A stretch of DNA of 21,943 bases from Nymphaea colorata. Lineage: Eukaryota; Streptophyta; Magnoliopsida; Nymphaeales; Nymphaeaceae. Shown here piece by piece: positions 9,402 through 20,868 of the stretch. The DNA is taken from NCBI RefSeq assembly GCF_008831285.2, contig NW_022204509.1, forward strand, positions 17,501 to 39,443, given 5' to 3'. Positions within the stretch are counted from its first letter, which is position 1; the number at the start of each line of letters is the position of its first letter. Both the position numbers and the translations under genes were made by a program. The notes beneath the pieces were generated by a model. The model was not told the DNA's origin, searched no databases, and saw nothing but the letters and a program-made list of their open reading frames with translations.

Positions 9402-12204
9402 TCAGGTACCATATGAATAGGACCGACAAAACCCCTGTACGGCTTCTTCTATTTCTCGATAAAAGGAAATATGGCCAACAGTAGTTCGAATGTATATACA
9501 AAGCATTCCTTTTTTTACACTTCTTACTACTCGATAGTGATCATAAATCTCATGATAAGTGCCCAAAGATTCATATTGAACTTCGATGGGAACTTCTCTA
9601 TTTATTGAGGCAATGACACGTTGATCTAGTCGCCACCGTAGCCATAAAGTACTATATAAATCGATCCCTTTCTGCCGATAAGCCCCAAGTGCATCGTAGG
9701 AACTACAAAAATAGGGTTCTTTCCCTTTCCTATACTCATAATTACTATGATCAATTCTTTCATTTTGGTAGTTTCTGGGGTTACATGGATTATACCTATT
9801 TGCACAAATACCTCTACGATTCCCCATCGTTAATACATAGAGCCCCATAAGCATATCTTGAGTGGGTACGGAAATGGGATCCCCAATGGCTGGAGACAAG
9901 AGATTCGTATGAGAAAACATAAGTAAACGAGCTTCTGCTTGAGCTTCCAAAGATAAAGGTACATGAACAGCCATTTGATCTCCATCGAAGTCCGCATTGA
10001 ATCCCTTACAAACCAATGGATGTAAACAAATAGCTCGTCCCTCCACTAAAATAGGTTGGAACGCCTGTATGCCTAATCTATGCAAAGTGGGTGCTCTATT
10101 TAGCAATACAGGATGCCCCTGCATAACTTCTTGAAGTATTTCCCATACAATGGGTTCTTTTTCCCGAATTTTACTTTTAGCAAGTCCTATGTTGGAAGCA
10201 AGATGTTGTCTGATTAGACCACGAATTACAAATGTCTGAAAAAGCTCTATTGCTATTTCTCGAGGTAATCCACATTGATGCAGTGAAAGCGAAGGGCCTA
10301 CCACAATGACGGAACGACCCGAATAATCGACCCGTTTACCAAGTAGAGTCTCGCGAAATCTTCCCTCTTTGCCTTCAATTACATCTGAAAACGACTTGTA
10401 AACTTTATTGTGACCGTCCCTCATTGGTTGTCCGCGGATCCCATTATCAAGAAGTGTATCTACAGCTTCTTGTACCAATTTTTCCTGACACATTACTAAT
10501 TCCCCCGGCGTAGATCTACTTGTTGTTAATAGATCGGTAAGAGTATTGTTCCGATAGATAACTCTTCTATAAAGTTCATTAATATCTGAACTCATTGATT
10601 TACCCCCATCAATCTGAATGATTGGCCTCAACTCGGGAGGAAGAACTGGTAATAGGGACAAAACCATCCATTCTGGTTCTACATTTGTTCGAAGAAAATG
10701 CTTAGCCAATTCCATGCGTCTAACCAAAAAATCTTTTCTCCTCCCAATTTTTCTATCTTCCCAGTCATTCCCGGTTGATCCTTCTTCTCCCAATTCCTTC
10801 CATTCCACCAATGAACGATCTATAATAATTCGCAAATCCAGATCGGCTAATTGTTCTCTGATAGCAGTAGCTCCGGTAGATATTTCTCGATTTCTAAATG
10901 TATCGAAGCCTTGGGTAGTAAAAAAAAGTGGGATACTGTATTTCCGGGATTGGATTTCATATTCGAATGAACCTCGTAATCGTAAGAAAGTAGGTTTTTT
11001 AGCTATGGGCCTAGCAAAAGAAAAATTGGGATAGGTTCCTATAGGATCTTCCCCCCCCCCCTAAAAATCGGACGTGAAGGTTTCCTCTCATCCGGCTTAA
11101 GTAGTTATACCAAATAAGGGGAACTTCCAAATTTTGCTCTAGAAAACCCCACAAGGATCTACTCCTTACTCAAGTTCCCAGTGAGGACCAACCCTCATTG
11201 ATTTGATTTCATTCTTCCCTTTACTTCCTCAATTAGTCATTCAATTACAACATAAATGTGAAATTATTGAGTAGTCTACTTCCCTTCGAATGATGAATCC
11301 CCTTAAGGAATACATTGAAACTCACAAAGGATTTACTTGTCTATATATCGTTCCGTTCGATCCTTTAGGTCCCTACTTTACCTCGACGATTATGCCATGT
11401 TCTTCCTTGAAGCATATATGCGATGGATAGACTCCTGTAACCGTGCCATCATATTTCATTTCTAATTGCTTAACAGAATTTTTTTTATAAATTTAGAATT
11501 CTAAAAGGAATCTAATGGCTAGATCCACGAAAGAACATGAAAAAAGTTTAACGAGGTACAACTAGCAATTCCCTATTACTCTCTTAGGGAGTCGACCATG
11601 GATTAATTCCTCTTTCATTTGGAGGTATTGAATACACCCACACCCAAAATTCTGAGCTTCATGTTATTCTTACCAATAGACATGTCAGAGCTAGAGGCAT
11701 CCCAATCGGATTAAATAGGATGACAGTTTTTCATTCTGAATCTGTAAAATCGTAATTTCGATCAAATCACACATCGCAGTATACCAGGCCTTCTAATTCC
11801 TTAAGAGGTTTATCTGAAAGATTCGCGATATAACTAGGAAGACGTTTCAAATACCACACATGAGTCACCGGGCATGCTAGTTTGATGTATCCCATTTGAT
11901 ATCTTCGGATCCGAGAATCAACAGATTCGACTCCGCATTGTTCGCAAAATTTCGGTTCTTCTTTTTCACCCCCGATCACTCGATAATTTCCACAAGCACA
12001 AATTCCACTTTTTATAGGTCCAAAAATTCTTTCACAAAACAACCCATCTTTTTCCGGTTTATTGGTTTTGTAATGAAAAGTATAGGGTTTTGTCACCTCT
12101 CCAACTATCTCTCCATTCGGTAGGATTTTGTTGGCCCAAGCACGTATTTGTTTAGGAGAAACTAATCCAATTCGAAGTTGTTGATGTTTATACTGATCGA
12201 TCAT
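9402..12204 (-). CDS. rpoC1: Plastid-encoded RNA polymerase subunit beta', two exons
   Basis: RpoC1 is the N-terminal part of bacterial beta' and carries the catalytic magnesium site. Exon 1 spans 12204 to 11773 (432 bases, 144 codons, [13 protein letters not shown]...VYCD); exon 2 spans 11024 to 9402 (1623 bases, beginning [10 protein letters not shown]). The joined protein is 684 residues. Exon 1 holds the zinc ribbon (C69, C71, C87, C90). Exon 2 holds the active-site motif [12 protein letters not shown], with metal-binding D489, D491 and D493, and the C-terminus [11 protein letters not shown]-like [18 protein letters not shown]. An in-frame ATG at 12225 (MNHNFSS) would add seven residues; both starts are used in annotations, and 432 bases is a common exon 1 length. 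rpoB ends only a few bases upstream, so the two are almost certainly cotranscribed. Confidence 0.96.
11025..11772 (-). other. rpoC1: Group II intron of rpoC1 (748 bp)
   Basis: The intron begins GTGTGATTTG directly after the Asp codon ending exon 1, and ends CCCAAT before TTTTCTTTTGCTAGG of exon 2. This restores the conserved YCD-FSFARP junction. A domain V hairpin lies at about 11065-11098 (AAGCCGGATGAG...CACGTCCGATT). A bulged branch-point A candidate lies 8 bases before the 3' splice site, at 11032. An 11-base G run (11051-11061) sits between domains V and VI. Grasses have lost this intron, so its presence argues against a grass. Confidence 0.93.
11065..11098 (-). ncRNA. Domain V of the rpoC1 group II intron
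   Basis: On the minus strand the element runs AAGCCGGATGAGAGGAAACC and then TTCACGTCCGATTT. This gives the AGC triad, a GAAA loop and the CACGTCCG return arm typical of plastid domain V. It lies about 40 bases from the intron 3' end. Confidence 0.8.
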
Positions 12205-12230
12205 AGAAGAAAAATTATGATTCATTCCGA

Positions 12231-15200
12231 TCAAACTTCCTTCCTATTCATCTGGAAGTTTTTCTCAGATACAAGGAAATGATTCAGTTCCAGAGATAAA
12301 GATCGTAGTTCGCGAACGAGCAATCGAAAGGATTCTGGCGCACCCTCAGGATTAGGTATTGTTCCCCCAACGATCGTGGTACCAAGTACTTCCTGACGAG
12401 CTCTAATATGATCGGATTTATAAGTGAGCATCTCTTGTAAAATATGAGCAACACCAAATCCCTCTAGAGCCCAAACTTCCATTTCTCCTACTCGTTGTCC
12501 ACCTTGCTTAGCCCTTCCCCTAAGGGGTTGTTGTGTAACAAGTGCATAATGACCACTGGAACGTCCGTGGATTTTATCATCAACTTGATGAATTAATTTT
12601 AACATATAGGACTTTCCTATTATAACAGGTTGTTCAAAAGGATCTCCTGTTCTTCCATCAAATATTCTGCTCTTTCCAGGATACTCGGGTTCAAATACCC
12701 ATGGATTTGCTGTTTGCTTACTGGCTTCATATAATTCAGAAAACACTAGTTTTCTCGAAGCCTCTTGCTCGTATCTCTCATCAAAGGGTGTTATTCTATA
12801 ATGTCTGCCCAGCAGGTCTCCCGCTAACCCGAGCGAGCATTCAAACATCTGTCCCACATTCATTCGCGAAGGTACTCCTAATGGATTGAATACCATATCA
12901 ACAGGTGTTCCATCTTGCAAATAAGGCATATCCTGTCTAGGCAAAATTTTTGAAATGATACCTTTATTCCCATGTCTTCCAGCTACTTTATCGCCCACTT
13001 TGATTTTACGTTTCTGTGAGATATATACACGAATCATTTCTGGATTATAAATGGAACCCCCCTTTTTCTGGCCCCACCTGACATCAATAACTCGACCTCT
13101 TCCGCCTATAGGCAACTTTAGACAAGTTTCTTTTGCAGTGGATACCTGAATGCCAAGTATGGCTCGTAATAATCTATCTTCTGGAGCATAGGATGATTCT
13201 TTCGCTGTCTGAGGCGTTAATTTACCTACTAAAACATCACCAGTTTCTACCCAAGATCCCAGCATCACAATTCCATTTCTGTCTAAATTGCGGAGTAAAT
13301 AAGGCTCTAAATGAGGTATTTCATTAGTGATTCTTTCAGGTCCTTGGCTTGTCACATGAGTCTGAATTTCATATTTCCGGATATGAAAAGAAGTATAAAT
13401 ATCGTCATAGACTAGACGTTCACTAATGAGTACGGCATCTTCAGAATTGTAACCCTCCCATGGCATATAAGCTACTGATACATTTTTCCCCAAAGCGAGT
13501 TCGCCACCAACCGTAGCCGCACCATCCGCCAAAATTTGCCCCTTTTTCAGGCATTTACCCCGATGAACCTGAGGTTTTTGATGCATCCAAGTATTCTTGT
13601 TGGAACGCTGATACATAACCAACGGAATGCTTATAGTGTCCCCATTACCTGATAAAACGATCTTTTCAGCATCGGTATAAATGATCTTTCCCTCGCGTTC
13701 GGCTATAGCCGAACCCCCTGAATCGAGAGCCGCTTGGCGTTCCAAGCCGGTTCCAACAATACACTTTTCGGACTGAGAAAGCGGAACTGCTTGACGCTGC
13801 ATATTAGAACTCATTAAAGCCCGATTCGCATCATTATGCTCGATAAAAGGAATGAGAGAAGCTCCAATAGAAAAATATTGGAAGGGATAAATATTTCGAA
13901 GATGAATCTGTTCCCATGCAATAGTCAAGAATTCTTGACGGTATCGAGCTGGACCAACTTCTTCTTCCTGAATACCCCGAGTCAACGCCAAAGAATTTCC
14001 CGCCGCCACCATATAGTATTCATCTCTACTCGGGGATAAATAAACCATCTGTTCTTCTTTTGATCTCTCAGATATTTCATAAAATGGGGTCTCTATAGAC
14101 CCCCAATCACCAACCCTTGCATGAATAGCTAAGGACCCAATAAGTCCAACATTGATTCCCTCGGACGTATCAATTGGGCAAATACGCCCATAGTGACTAG
14201 GATGGATATCTCGTATACGAAAACTAGCAGTTCGTCCTGTCAATCCCCCAGGACCCAAATAACTCGATTTTCGCCCATGAACTATTTGTGTCAATGGATT
14301 AGTTCGATCCAAGACTTGAGATAAAGGGTGTAGGCCGAAAAATGATTCATAAGTTGTTGTTAATGGAGTTGAAGTTACCAAATTACGAGGAGTCGGTATT
14401 AATTTATGCCGAATTGCTCCACATATAGTTCCCCGAACCACATTTTCCAAGCGAACCAAAGCCAATCCGAATTGATCCTGTAACAGATCCGCTACAGAAC
14501 GAATACGTTTATTTTTCAAGTGATTCATATCGTCGAGTGTACCCATTCCAAATTTCATTCCGATCAAATGATCGGCAGCAGCCAATACATCTCGTGGTAA
14601 CAAAAACGTATTGTTCTGGGGTATATCAAGATTCAGTCTCTGGTTCATATTTCGTCGGCCAATCCTTCCTAATTCACATCTTTGTTGAAAAATTTCTTTT
14701 GTAATTCTTTACATAAGGACTCAGAAAACACCGGATCACCGCCTACACAAGCAAATTTTTGATAAAACTCTAAAATGGCATTCTCCTTTGAACCAATCTT
14801 TTTTTTCTCCTTCTCGTTTGGGAAAGACAAGAAAATTTCAGGGTAGCAAACATTGTCTAGAATTTCTCTTAGACTTGAACCCATAGCTGATGATAGAACT
14901 AGAATAGAAATTTTTTGTTTCCTGCTTACACGGGCCCATATCCTTTCTTTTCTATCAATCTCTAATTCTGATCTTCCTCCCCAATCTGATATTATGGTGC
15001 CAGTATAGACAGAAATTCCGTTATGATCCAATCCTGTACTGTAATAAATACCGGGACTTTGCAATATTTGATTGATGACAATTCTGTAAATTCCATTTAC
15101 TATAGAGGTTCCCAAGGAATTCATTAGAGGAATGTTTCCAAGCAATACGGTTTGTTCTTGCATATTTCTACCGGTTCTCCAAATTAACCCCGCCGGTACA

Positions 15201-15445
15201 TATAACTCAGAGGAATATGTAATTGATTCATACACAGCATCTCTTTCTTTTATCAAAGGTTCCACCAATTGATAAGATTCCCCAAATAATTGAAATTCAA
15301 TTTCTTGATCTGTATCTTCAATTTTTGGAAATTGATGAAGTTCTTCCATCAAGCCCTGATCAATGAACCTACAAAATCCCTCAAATTGGATCTGACTAAA
15401 TCCAGGTATTGTAAACATTCCCTCATCTCCACCATCCCGGAGCAT
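12231..15445 (-). CDS. rpoB: Plastid-encoded RNA polymerase subunit beta, interrupted by one frameshift
   Basis: RpoB is the beta core subunit of the plastid bacterial-type RNA polymerase. Two frames cover it. Codons 1-258 (15445 to 14669) begin [20 protein letters not shown] and end KKFFNKDVN-stop; an 805-codon frame (14648 to 12231) begins [13 protein letters not shown] and ends NFQMNRKEV. The expected bridging peptide ([13 protein letters not shown]) is fully encoded between them in the +1-base frame, so one extra T in the coding-strand T run (14688-14692, five bases) would rejoin a 1071-residue protein, the normal length. Conserved blocks include [44 protein letters not shown] and the C-terminal [19 protein letters not shown]. 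Ser114, Ser159 and Ser185 match known editing sites. Its stop at 12231 lies 5 bases before rpoC1's upstream ATG. A sequencing miscall is likely, and a true pseudogene is less so. Confidence 0.93.
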
Positions 15446-15720
15446 CTTTAGTTTCCCGTTTTTCGAAAAAATCCCATTATTGGCTCACTCTTTACCGAAC
15501 CGTACGGATACAGATCGATCTAGCAATGATGGAATGTATATTCCGTTTACTGAATCACATGAAATTTTATTCAACCCCAAACACATACATATATATGTTA
15601 TATGTAAATGGAATGTATGGGCGGAGGGAGAAGGAGAATTTTGTACTAAAATTCGAGCAACAGATGCAAATCTAAATGACTCGATAAAACATTCATGGAA
15701 ACAAGTTGGATTCTGCCACT

Positions 15721-15765
15721 GATACCATACCTATGGATACCATACCTATGGATACCATACCTATG
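15721..15765. repeat. Tandem repeat, 3 x 15 bp
   Basis: Three perfect copies of GATACCATACCTATG lie head to tail at 15721-15735, 15736-15750 and 15751-15765, in the rpoB upstream region about 280 bases from the rpoB start. Copy number is likely to vary between individuals. Confidence 0.97.
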
Positions 15766-15844
15766 GAGTCTTATTACTTATTAGAGAATATCAAATGGTC
15801 TATTTGATCCAATTTCTTTGTATATCTTCTACCTTTTATCTATC

Positions 15845-15868
15845 AATTATGTTATGATATTATGATCA
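15845..15868 (-). promoter_or_regulatory. Candidate nuclear-type (NEP) promoter for rpoB
   Basis: On the minus strand this block reads ATCATAATATCATAACATAA, containing several CATA (YRTA-class) cores within an A/T-rich context, about 400 bases upstream of the rpoB ATG. In other plants rpoB is transcribed by the phage-type nuclear-encoded polymerase from YRTA promoters at roughly -300 to -350. The match is short and the AT background is high, so this is a guess. Confidence 0.3.
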
Positions 15869-16537
15869 GATCTGGTTAGGTACCAGAAAAATGGATTGAT
15901 TCGGGATTTGATCTGTTCTATATCTACTATATCTATGTTATATAAATGATAGAGAGACAGAATAATCAGAACATTAGAAAAATCCGGGTGGCTTTTATTT
16001 TAGCACTTAGCTCGTTGATTCCGTTGTTCAAAAGATAATTCACACAAAGGAGGGATCTATTTCGACCATTTCATTTGAGTTGTTAGTAGAATACAATTGC
16101 AGTACGTACGTAAGAGGAGTTGTATCGATGAAGTAATGCGAAGCTAGCTAATCTCGCTAGCCCATACTTTATTGCAGTTACACTTGGATATATATTTCGT
16201 TCGTGCTATATCATGAATTTCTATTCCAAATGGATCATGATTGACTATAAGGGTGTGTAAGCTATCTTACTGTTTGGGGTTTACATAAACACATAGTTGT
16301 TATTATAATTAATTGGAATTGAATTGGATTGATTTTCTTCTTATTACATTAAAGTAAAGCATTTGGAGATCAAAAGAACCTTTCGTAAATTCACATTCAC
16401 ATTCGTGAAATAGTTAATGGTTCCAATTAAGTATTAAATGACTGTGACTGGAAATTTATTCTTTATTTTCTTTTTATTTCAATGCAATCAATAAAAAGGG
16501 AAGTTTTTAGGTCTTATGTTGAGATACTATACAATAG

Positions 16538-16557
16538 ATCTAAGAAAATCTAAGAAA
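16538..16557. repeat. Tandem repeat, 2 x 10 bp
   Basis: Two perfect copies of ATCTAAGAAA lie in the spacer upstream of trnC. Confidence 0.85.
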
Positions 16558-16704
16558 ATGATCTCAACTAGAGGAAGAGTAAGTTGGGTAAAAAGATGGA
16601 TAGGATAAGGAAAACAGAATTGGAAGATGCAAATCCAATAAAAACCAATGATTCAGTAACCCTCTCCAAAAAGAGTATTTACGCCCATTTATTATTTCTT
16701 TTTT

Positions 16705-16775
16705 GGCGGCATGGCCGAGTGGTAAGGCGGGGGACTGCAAATCCTTTCTCCCCAGTTCAAATCCGGGTGTCGCCT
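16705..16775 (+). tRNA. trnC-GCA: tRNA-Cys (GCA)
   Basis: This 71-base cloverleaf decodes Cys codons. The acceptor arm GGCGGCA pairs with TGTCGCC, with T as the discriminator. The D-arm is GGCCGAGTGGTAAGGC, the anticodon loop is CTGCAAA with anticodon GCA, and the T-loop is TTCAAAT. The T-stem has one A-C mismatch, also present in other plastid trnC genes as I recall them. It sits in its usual place between rpoB and petN. Confidence 0.98.
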
Positions 16776-17748
<973 letters not shown>

Positions 17749-17823
17749 GGTACTACTAATTGAGTGTAATTGAGTTGAGTAATCAGCTTGTATCAATTGT
17801 TTAATTTCATAATTAGATCGTTT

Positions 17824-17841
17824 TATGTTTAAATAAACATA
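17824..17841. terminator. Short palindrome downstream of petN
   Basis: TATGTTTA and TAAACATA form 8-bp arms separated by two bases, about 75 bases after the petN stop. It is a possible 3' end stabilising hairpin, though the stem is weak and AT-rich. Confidence 0.35.
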
Positions 17842-18049
17842 TCTTCCATCTCAAAATTCCACAGAAATTTAGTAATTAATTACCTTTCATTTTCATTTAA
17901 CCTTTGGATCCGCTATCTCAATTATTCCCGCGTTCGTATTTTGAAAATCAAAGCAACTCCCCTGATAATGATAGAAAATTGATTTTTTCTAATCAAATTG
18001 ATTCCTCCAAAATATTCCATTTCATTTTGATGAACCCGTTCTTTCTTAC

Positions 18050-18093
18050 CATAACATTAACATCATTATGGCATAACATTAACATCATTATGG
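18050..18093. repeat. Tandem repeat, 2 x 22 bp
   Basis: Two perfect copies at 18050-18071 and 18072-18093, each beginning CATAACATTAACATC and ending TTATGG, lie in the petN-psbM spacer. Confidence 0.96.
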
Positions 18094-18834
18094 ATATTAC
18101 AATGAGGAGCAACAATCCCTATTTGATTTCTTTCCCTCTTTACTGTTCAAAGGGGGAGTCGTTCTGCTATTATGTAGAGTAGATACAACTTTATACTGTA
18201 GGCGACGAGAGGCTACGCATAAGAAAAGAAGAGCGCCCGGTGATCCACATATACTTACCTTAGACTCCTGGCATTTGATTTATGCTTTATCGCCTCACCA
18301 TCAGGGTTCAAGCATGAAAAAAGGTCTACTACCCCTTTTCCAGATACGAATAACTTACCATAGAACTCCTTGGATCGTCTAGTACAGATCATCCAATTCA
18401 CAATTCTTTCTTTTTCTTCGGAATTTAATTCTAAAAAAATTACTTGCCTTTCTTTTGTATATGCACATACTACTCCTCCACTCTTTCGCAATAGTTAAAT
18501 TAATTAGTTCTACTACTTAATTTAATCAAACAAAAATCTATCCTGATTACTGATTATCATTATGAAAGTTATTAACTTAATGAAAGATTAATGAAAGAGA
18601 AACCTATGAATTAGTACAATTCAGTTATTAACGTTAGATTCTTTCGGATTCATCAAAATAAAAACGAATGGATGGGTGGAGCGAAGAGATGGAATGGGAG
18701 TGCTATTTGAATCTATATATATATATTATATATAATATGTGATAATGAATTTATGGATTTGCATCCACATGTATGTATGTAGATTGATTTTAAATTGATC
18801 TCTATCAATTCCATATTCCATATCTTCATACAAT

Positions 18835-18882
18835 AGATAGTACGGTAGAAAGGTTCATATAGTTCTCCCCACCGTACTATCT
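18835..18882 (-). terminator. 3' hairpin downstream of psbM
   Basis: The arms AGATAGTACGGT (18835-18846) and ACCGTACTATCT (18871-18882) are perfectly complementary over 12 bp with a 24-base loop. Pairing continues outward with AATAGA/TCTATT after a small bulge. The hairpin lies about 150 bases beyond the psbM stop in its transcription direction, where a 3' RNA-stabilising stem is expected. Confidence 0.65.
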
Positions 18883-19028
18883 CATCTATTGGATACATAC
18901 ACCGAGGATTCAATCCAGTCTGCTCATTTCATTTAAGACTTGGAATTGTCATCCCTTTCTTTCATTTATTGAATCATTTTTAAAAGAACTAAACTAATAA
19001 AATTAGACTAACTCAAGTTTCATTCAAA

Positions 19029-19915
<887 letters not shown>

Positions 19916-19989
19916 CGGGACTGACGGGGCTCGAACCCGCAGCTTCCGCCTTGACAGGGCGGTGCTCTGACCAATTGAACTACAATCCC
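19916..19989 (-). tRNA. trnD-GUC: tRNA-Asp (GUC)
   Basis: This is a 74-base cloverleaf on the minus strand. The acceptor GGGATTG pairs with CAGTCCC with discriminator G. The anticodon loop contains GTC in CTGTCAA, the anticodon stem is CCGCC/GGCGG, and the T-loop is TTCGAGC. It is the distal gene of the trnE-trnY-trnD unit. Confidence 0.98.
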
Positions 19990-20421
19990 AAGAAAATGAG
20001 GTGTACAGCTTACATTATTTATTGTTTATTTTGATTTTATATTTTGATTTTATTTCATCGAACCATAACCGTATAGATAGATCATATAAAAAAATACGAC
20101 GCCTGTAACGGATATACTGATATACATATCTACATAGATAGAAGAGAAGATGGATGGATAAATAGCAAAGCAACCTGTGGTTATTGCCAAATTGACTGAC
20201 AATCCATCTTTCAATGAAAAAGGGCTCTTTTCTTTTTCATCTTTTCATTTGATTTCTCGGATTGGCTGAAAATAATTCAAAATAATTCATAGATCCAGAT
20301 TGTTAGAAACATCAGAACATGGAGGAACAAATAGAATCAAGTTGACTCTTTATTCCTCCATATCATCATGTATTTTTGGAGTACGGATTGGTTATATCAT
20401 CCTCAAGGATCGGTGAATTCT
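19990..20421. other. trnY-trnD spacer
   Basis: This 432-base noncoding spacer lies inside the trnE-trnY-trnD unit. It holds a 2x13-bp tandem repeat (20028-20053). No gene is seen. Confidence 0.75.
20028..20053. repeat. Tandem repeat, 2 x 13 bp
   Basis: Two perfect copies of ATTTTGATTTTAT lie at 20028-20040 and 20041-20053. Confidence 0.88.
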
Positions 20422-20505
20422 TGGGCCGAGCTGGATTTGAACCAGCGTAGACATATCGCCAACGAATTTACAGTCCGTCCCCATTAACCGCTCGGGCATC
20501 GACCC
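20422..20505 (-). tRNA. trnY-GUA: tRNA-Tyr (GUA)
   Basis: This is an 84-base type II tRNA on the minus strand with a long variable arm, normal for Tyr. The acceptor GGGTCGA pairs with TCGGCCC and the discriminator is A. The anticodon GTA lies in the loop ACTGTAAAT, and the T-arm is CTGGTTCAAATCCAG. It lies between trnE (63 bases upstream) and trnD. Confidence 0.98.
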
Positions 20506-20568
20506 AGGAAGAATCAATTGTCGGTTTATTGATAATTCATGGTCAATTTTTCTTTCGTCGTACCCTAC

Positions 20569-20641
20569 TACCCCCAGGGGAAGTCGAATCCCCGCTGCCT
20601 CCTTGAAAGAGAGATGTCCTGAACCGCTAGACGATAGGGGC
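20569..20641 (-). tRNA. trnE-UUC: tRNA-Glu (UUC)
   Basis: This is a 73-base tRNA on the minus strand. The acceptor GCCCCTA pairs with TGGGGGT, including G-T pairs, and the discriminator is A. The anticodon TTC lies in CTTTCAAG. Besides translation, plastid tRNA-Glu supplies glutamate to glutamyl-tRNA reductase for heme and chlorophyll synthesis. It is also reported to bind and inhibit the nuclear-encoded plastid polymerase. It is first in its transcription unit, directly behind a sigma70-type promoter. Confidence 0.98.
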
Positions 20642-20660
20642 ACGCCCACCCGATCGCCAT

Positions 20661-20702
20661 CATACTATACTCATAGTATGAGTAGTTTTTTGGAATTGTC
20701 AA
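20661..20702 (-). promoter_or_regulatory. PEP (sigma70-type) promoter of trnE-trnY-trnD
   Basis: On the minus strand a -35 box TTGACA (20697-20702) and a -10 box TACTAT (20673-20678) are separated by 18 bases and lie about 30 bases before trnE. The -10 overlaps a perfect palindrome, CATACTAT-ACTC-ATAGTATG (20661-20680). This is the expected position of the trnE promoter used by the plastid-encoded polymerase with SIG2 in other plants. Confidence 0.8.
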
Positions 20703-20833
20703 TGTCAATATAATGAATGCTAGGATACGAACAACCTTTCGTGCTTTTGTGATTCCGTATACATATAATATTAATGTAAGAAAATTTCTTTATTGTTCAT
20801 TCAGGAACCTTTCATTACATTATATATTTATAT

Positions 20834-20868
20834 ATTCTTATATAACAATAACAATTCTTATATAACAA
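20834..20868. repeat. Direct repeat ATTCTTATATAACAA, 20-bp period
   Basis: A 15-base unit occurs at 20834-20848 and again at 20854-20868, separated by TAACA. Confidence 0.85.

Larger units (their letters stand above)
15446..16704. other. rpoB-trnC spacer (divergent promoter region)
   Basis: This 1.26-kb noncoding spacer separates the minus-strand rpo operon from plus-strand trnC, so it must hold promoters for both. It contains a 3x15-bp tandem repeat (15721-15765), a CATA-rich block that could be the rpoB promoter (15845-15868) and a 2x10-bp repeat (16538-16557). The open frames seen at 15480-15722 and 16584-16814 have no plausible product; the second runs through trnC. Confidence 0.75.
17749..19028. 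other. petN-psbM spacer
   Basis: This 1.28-kb noncoding spacer separates convergent genes. It contains a short palindrome (17824-17841), a perfect 2x22-bp tandem repeat (18050-18093) and a strong hairpin just beyond psbM (18835-18882). The 78-codon frame at 18255-18491 on the minus strand has no family resemblance and I do not accept it. Confidence 0.75.

Noticed and set aside
10618-11034. 138-codon plus-strand frame opposite rpoC1 exon 2
   Set aside because: Antisense shadow of a conserved exon.
14688-14696. Programmed -1 ribosomal frameshift as an explanation for the rpoB break
   Set aside because: AAATTTTT resembles a slippery heptamer, but the zero-frame phase (AAA TTT TTC) does not fit X XXY YYZ, and I saw no obvious downstream pseudoknot. 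A missing homopolymer base is simpler.
15721-15765. CRISPR-like array
   Set aside because: The 15-bp units are directly adjacent with no spacers; it is a simple tandem repeat in a plastid genome.
18255-18491. 78-codon minus-strand frame in the petN-psbM spacer
   Set aside because: No family resemblance, no ribosome-binding site, and the spacer is noncoding in other plastids.
20392-20649. 85-codon minus-strand frame across trnY and trnE
   Set aside because: Overlaps two tRNA genes; a by-product of their GC-richer sequence.
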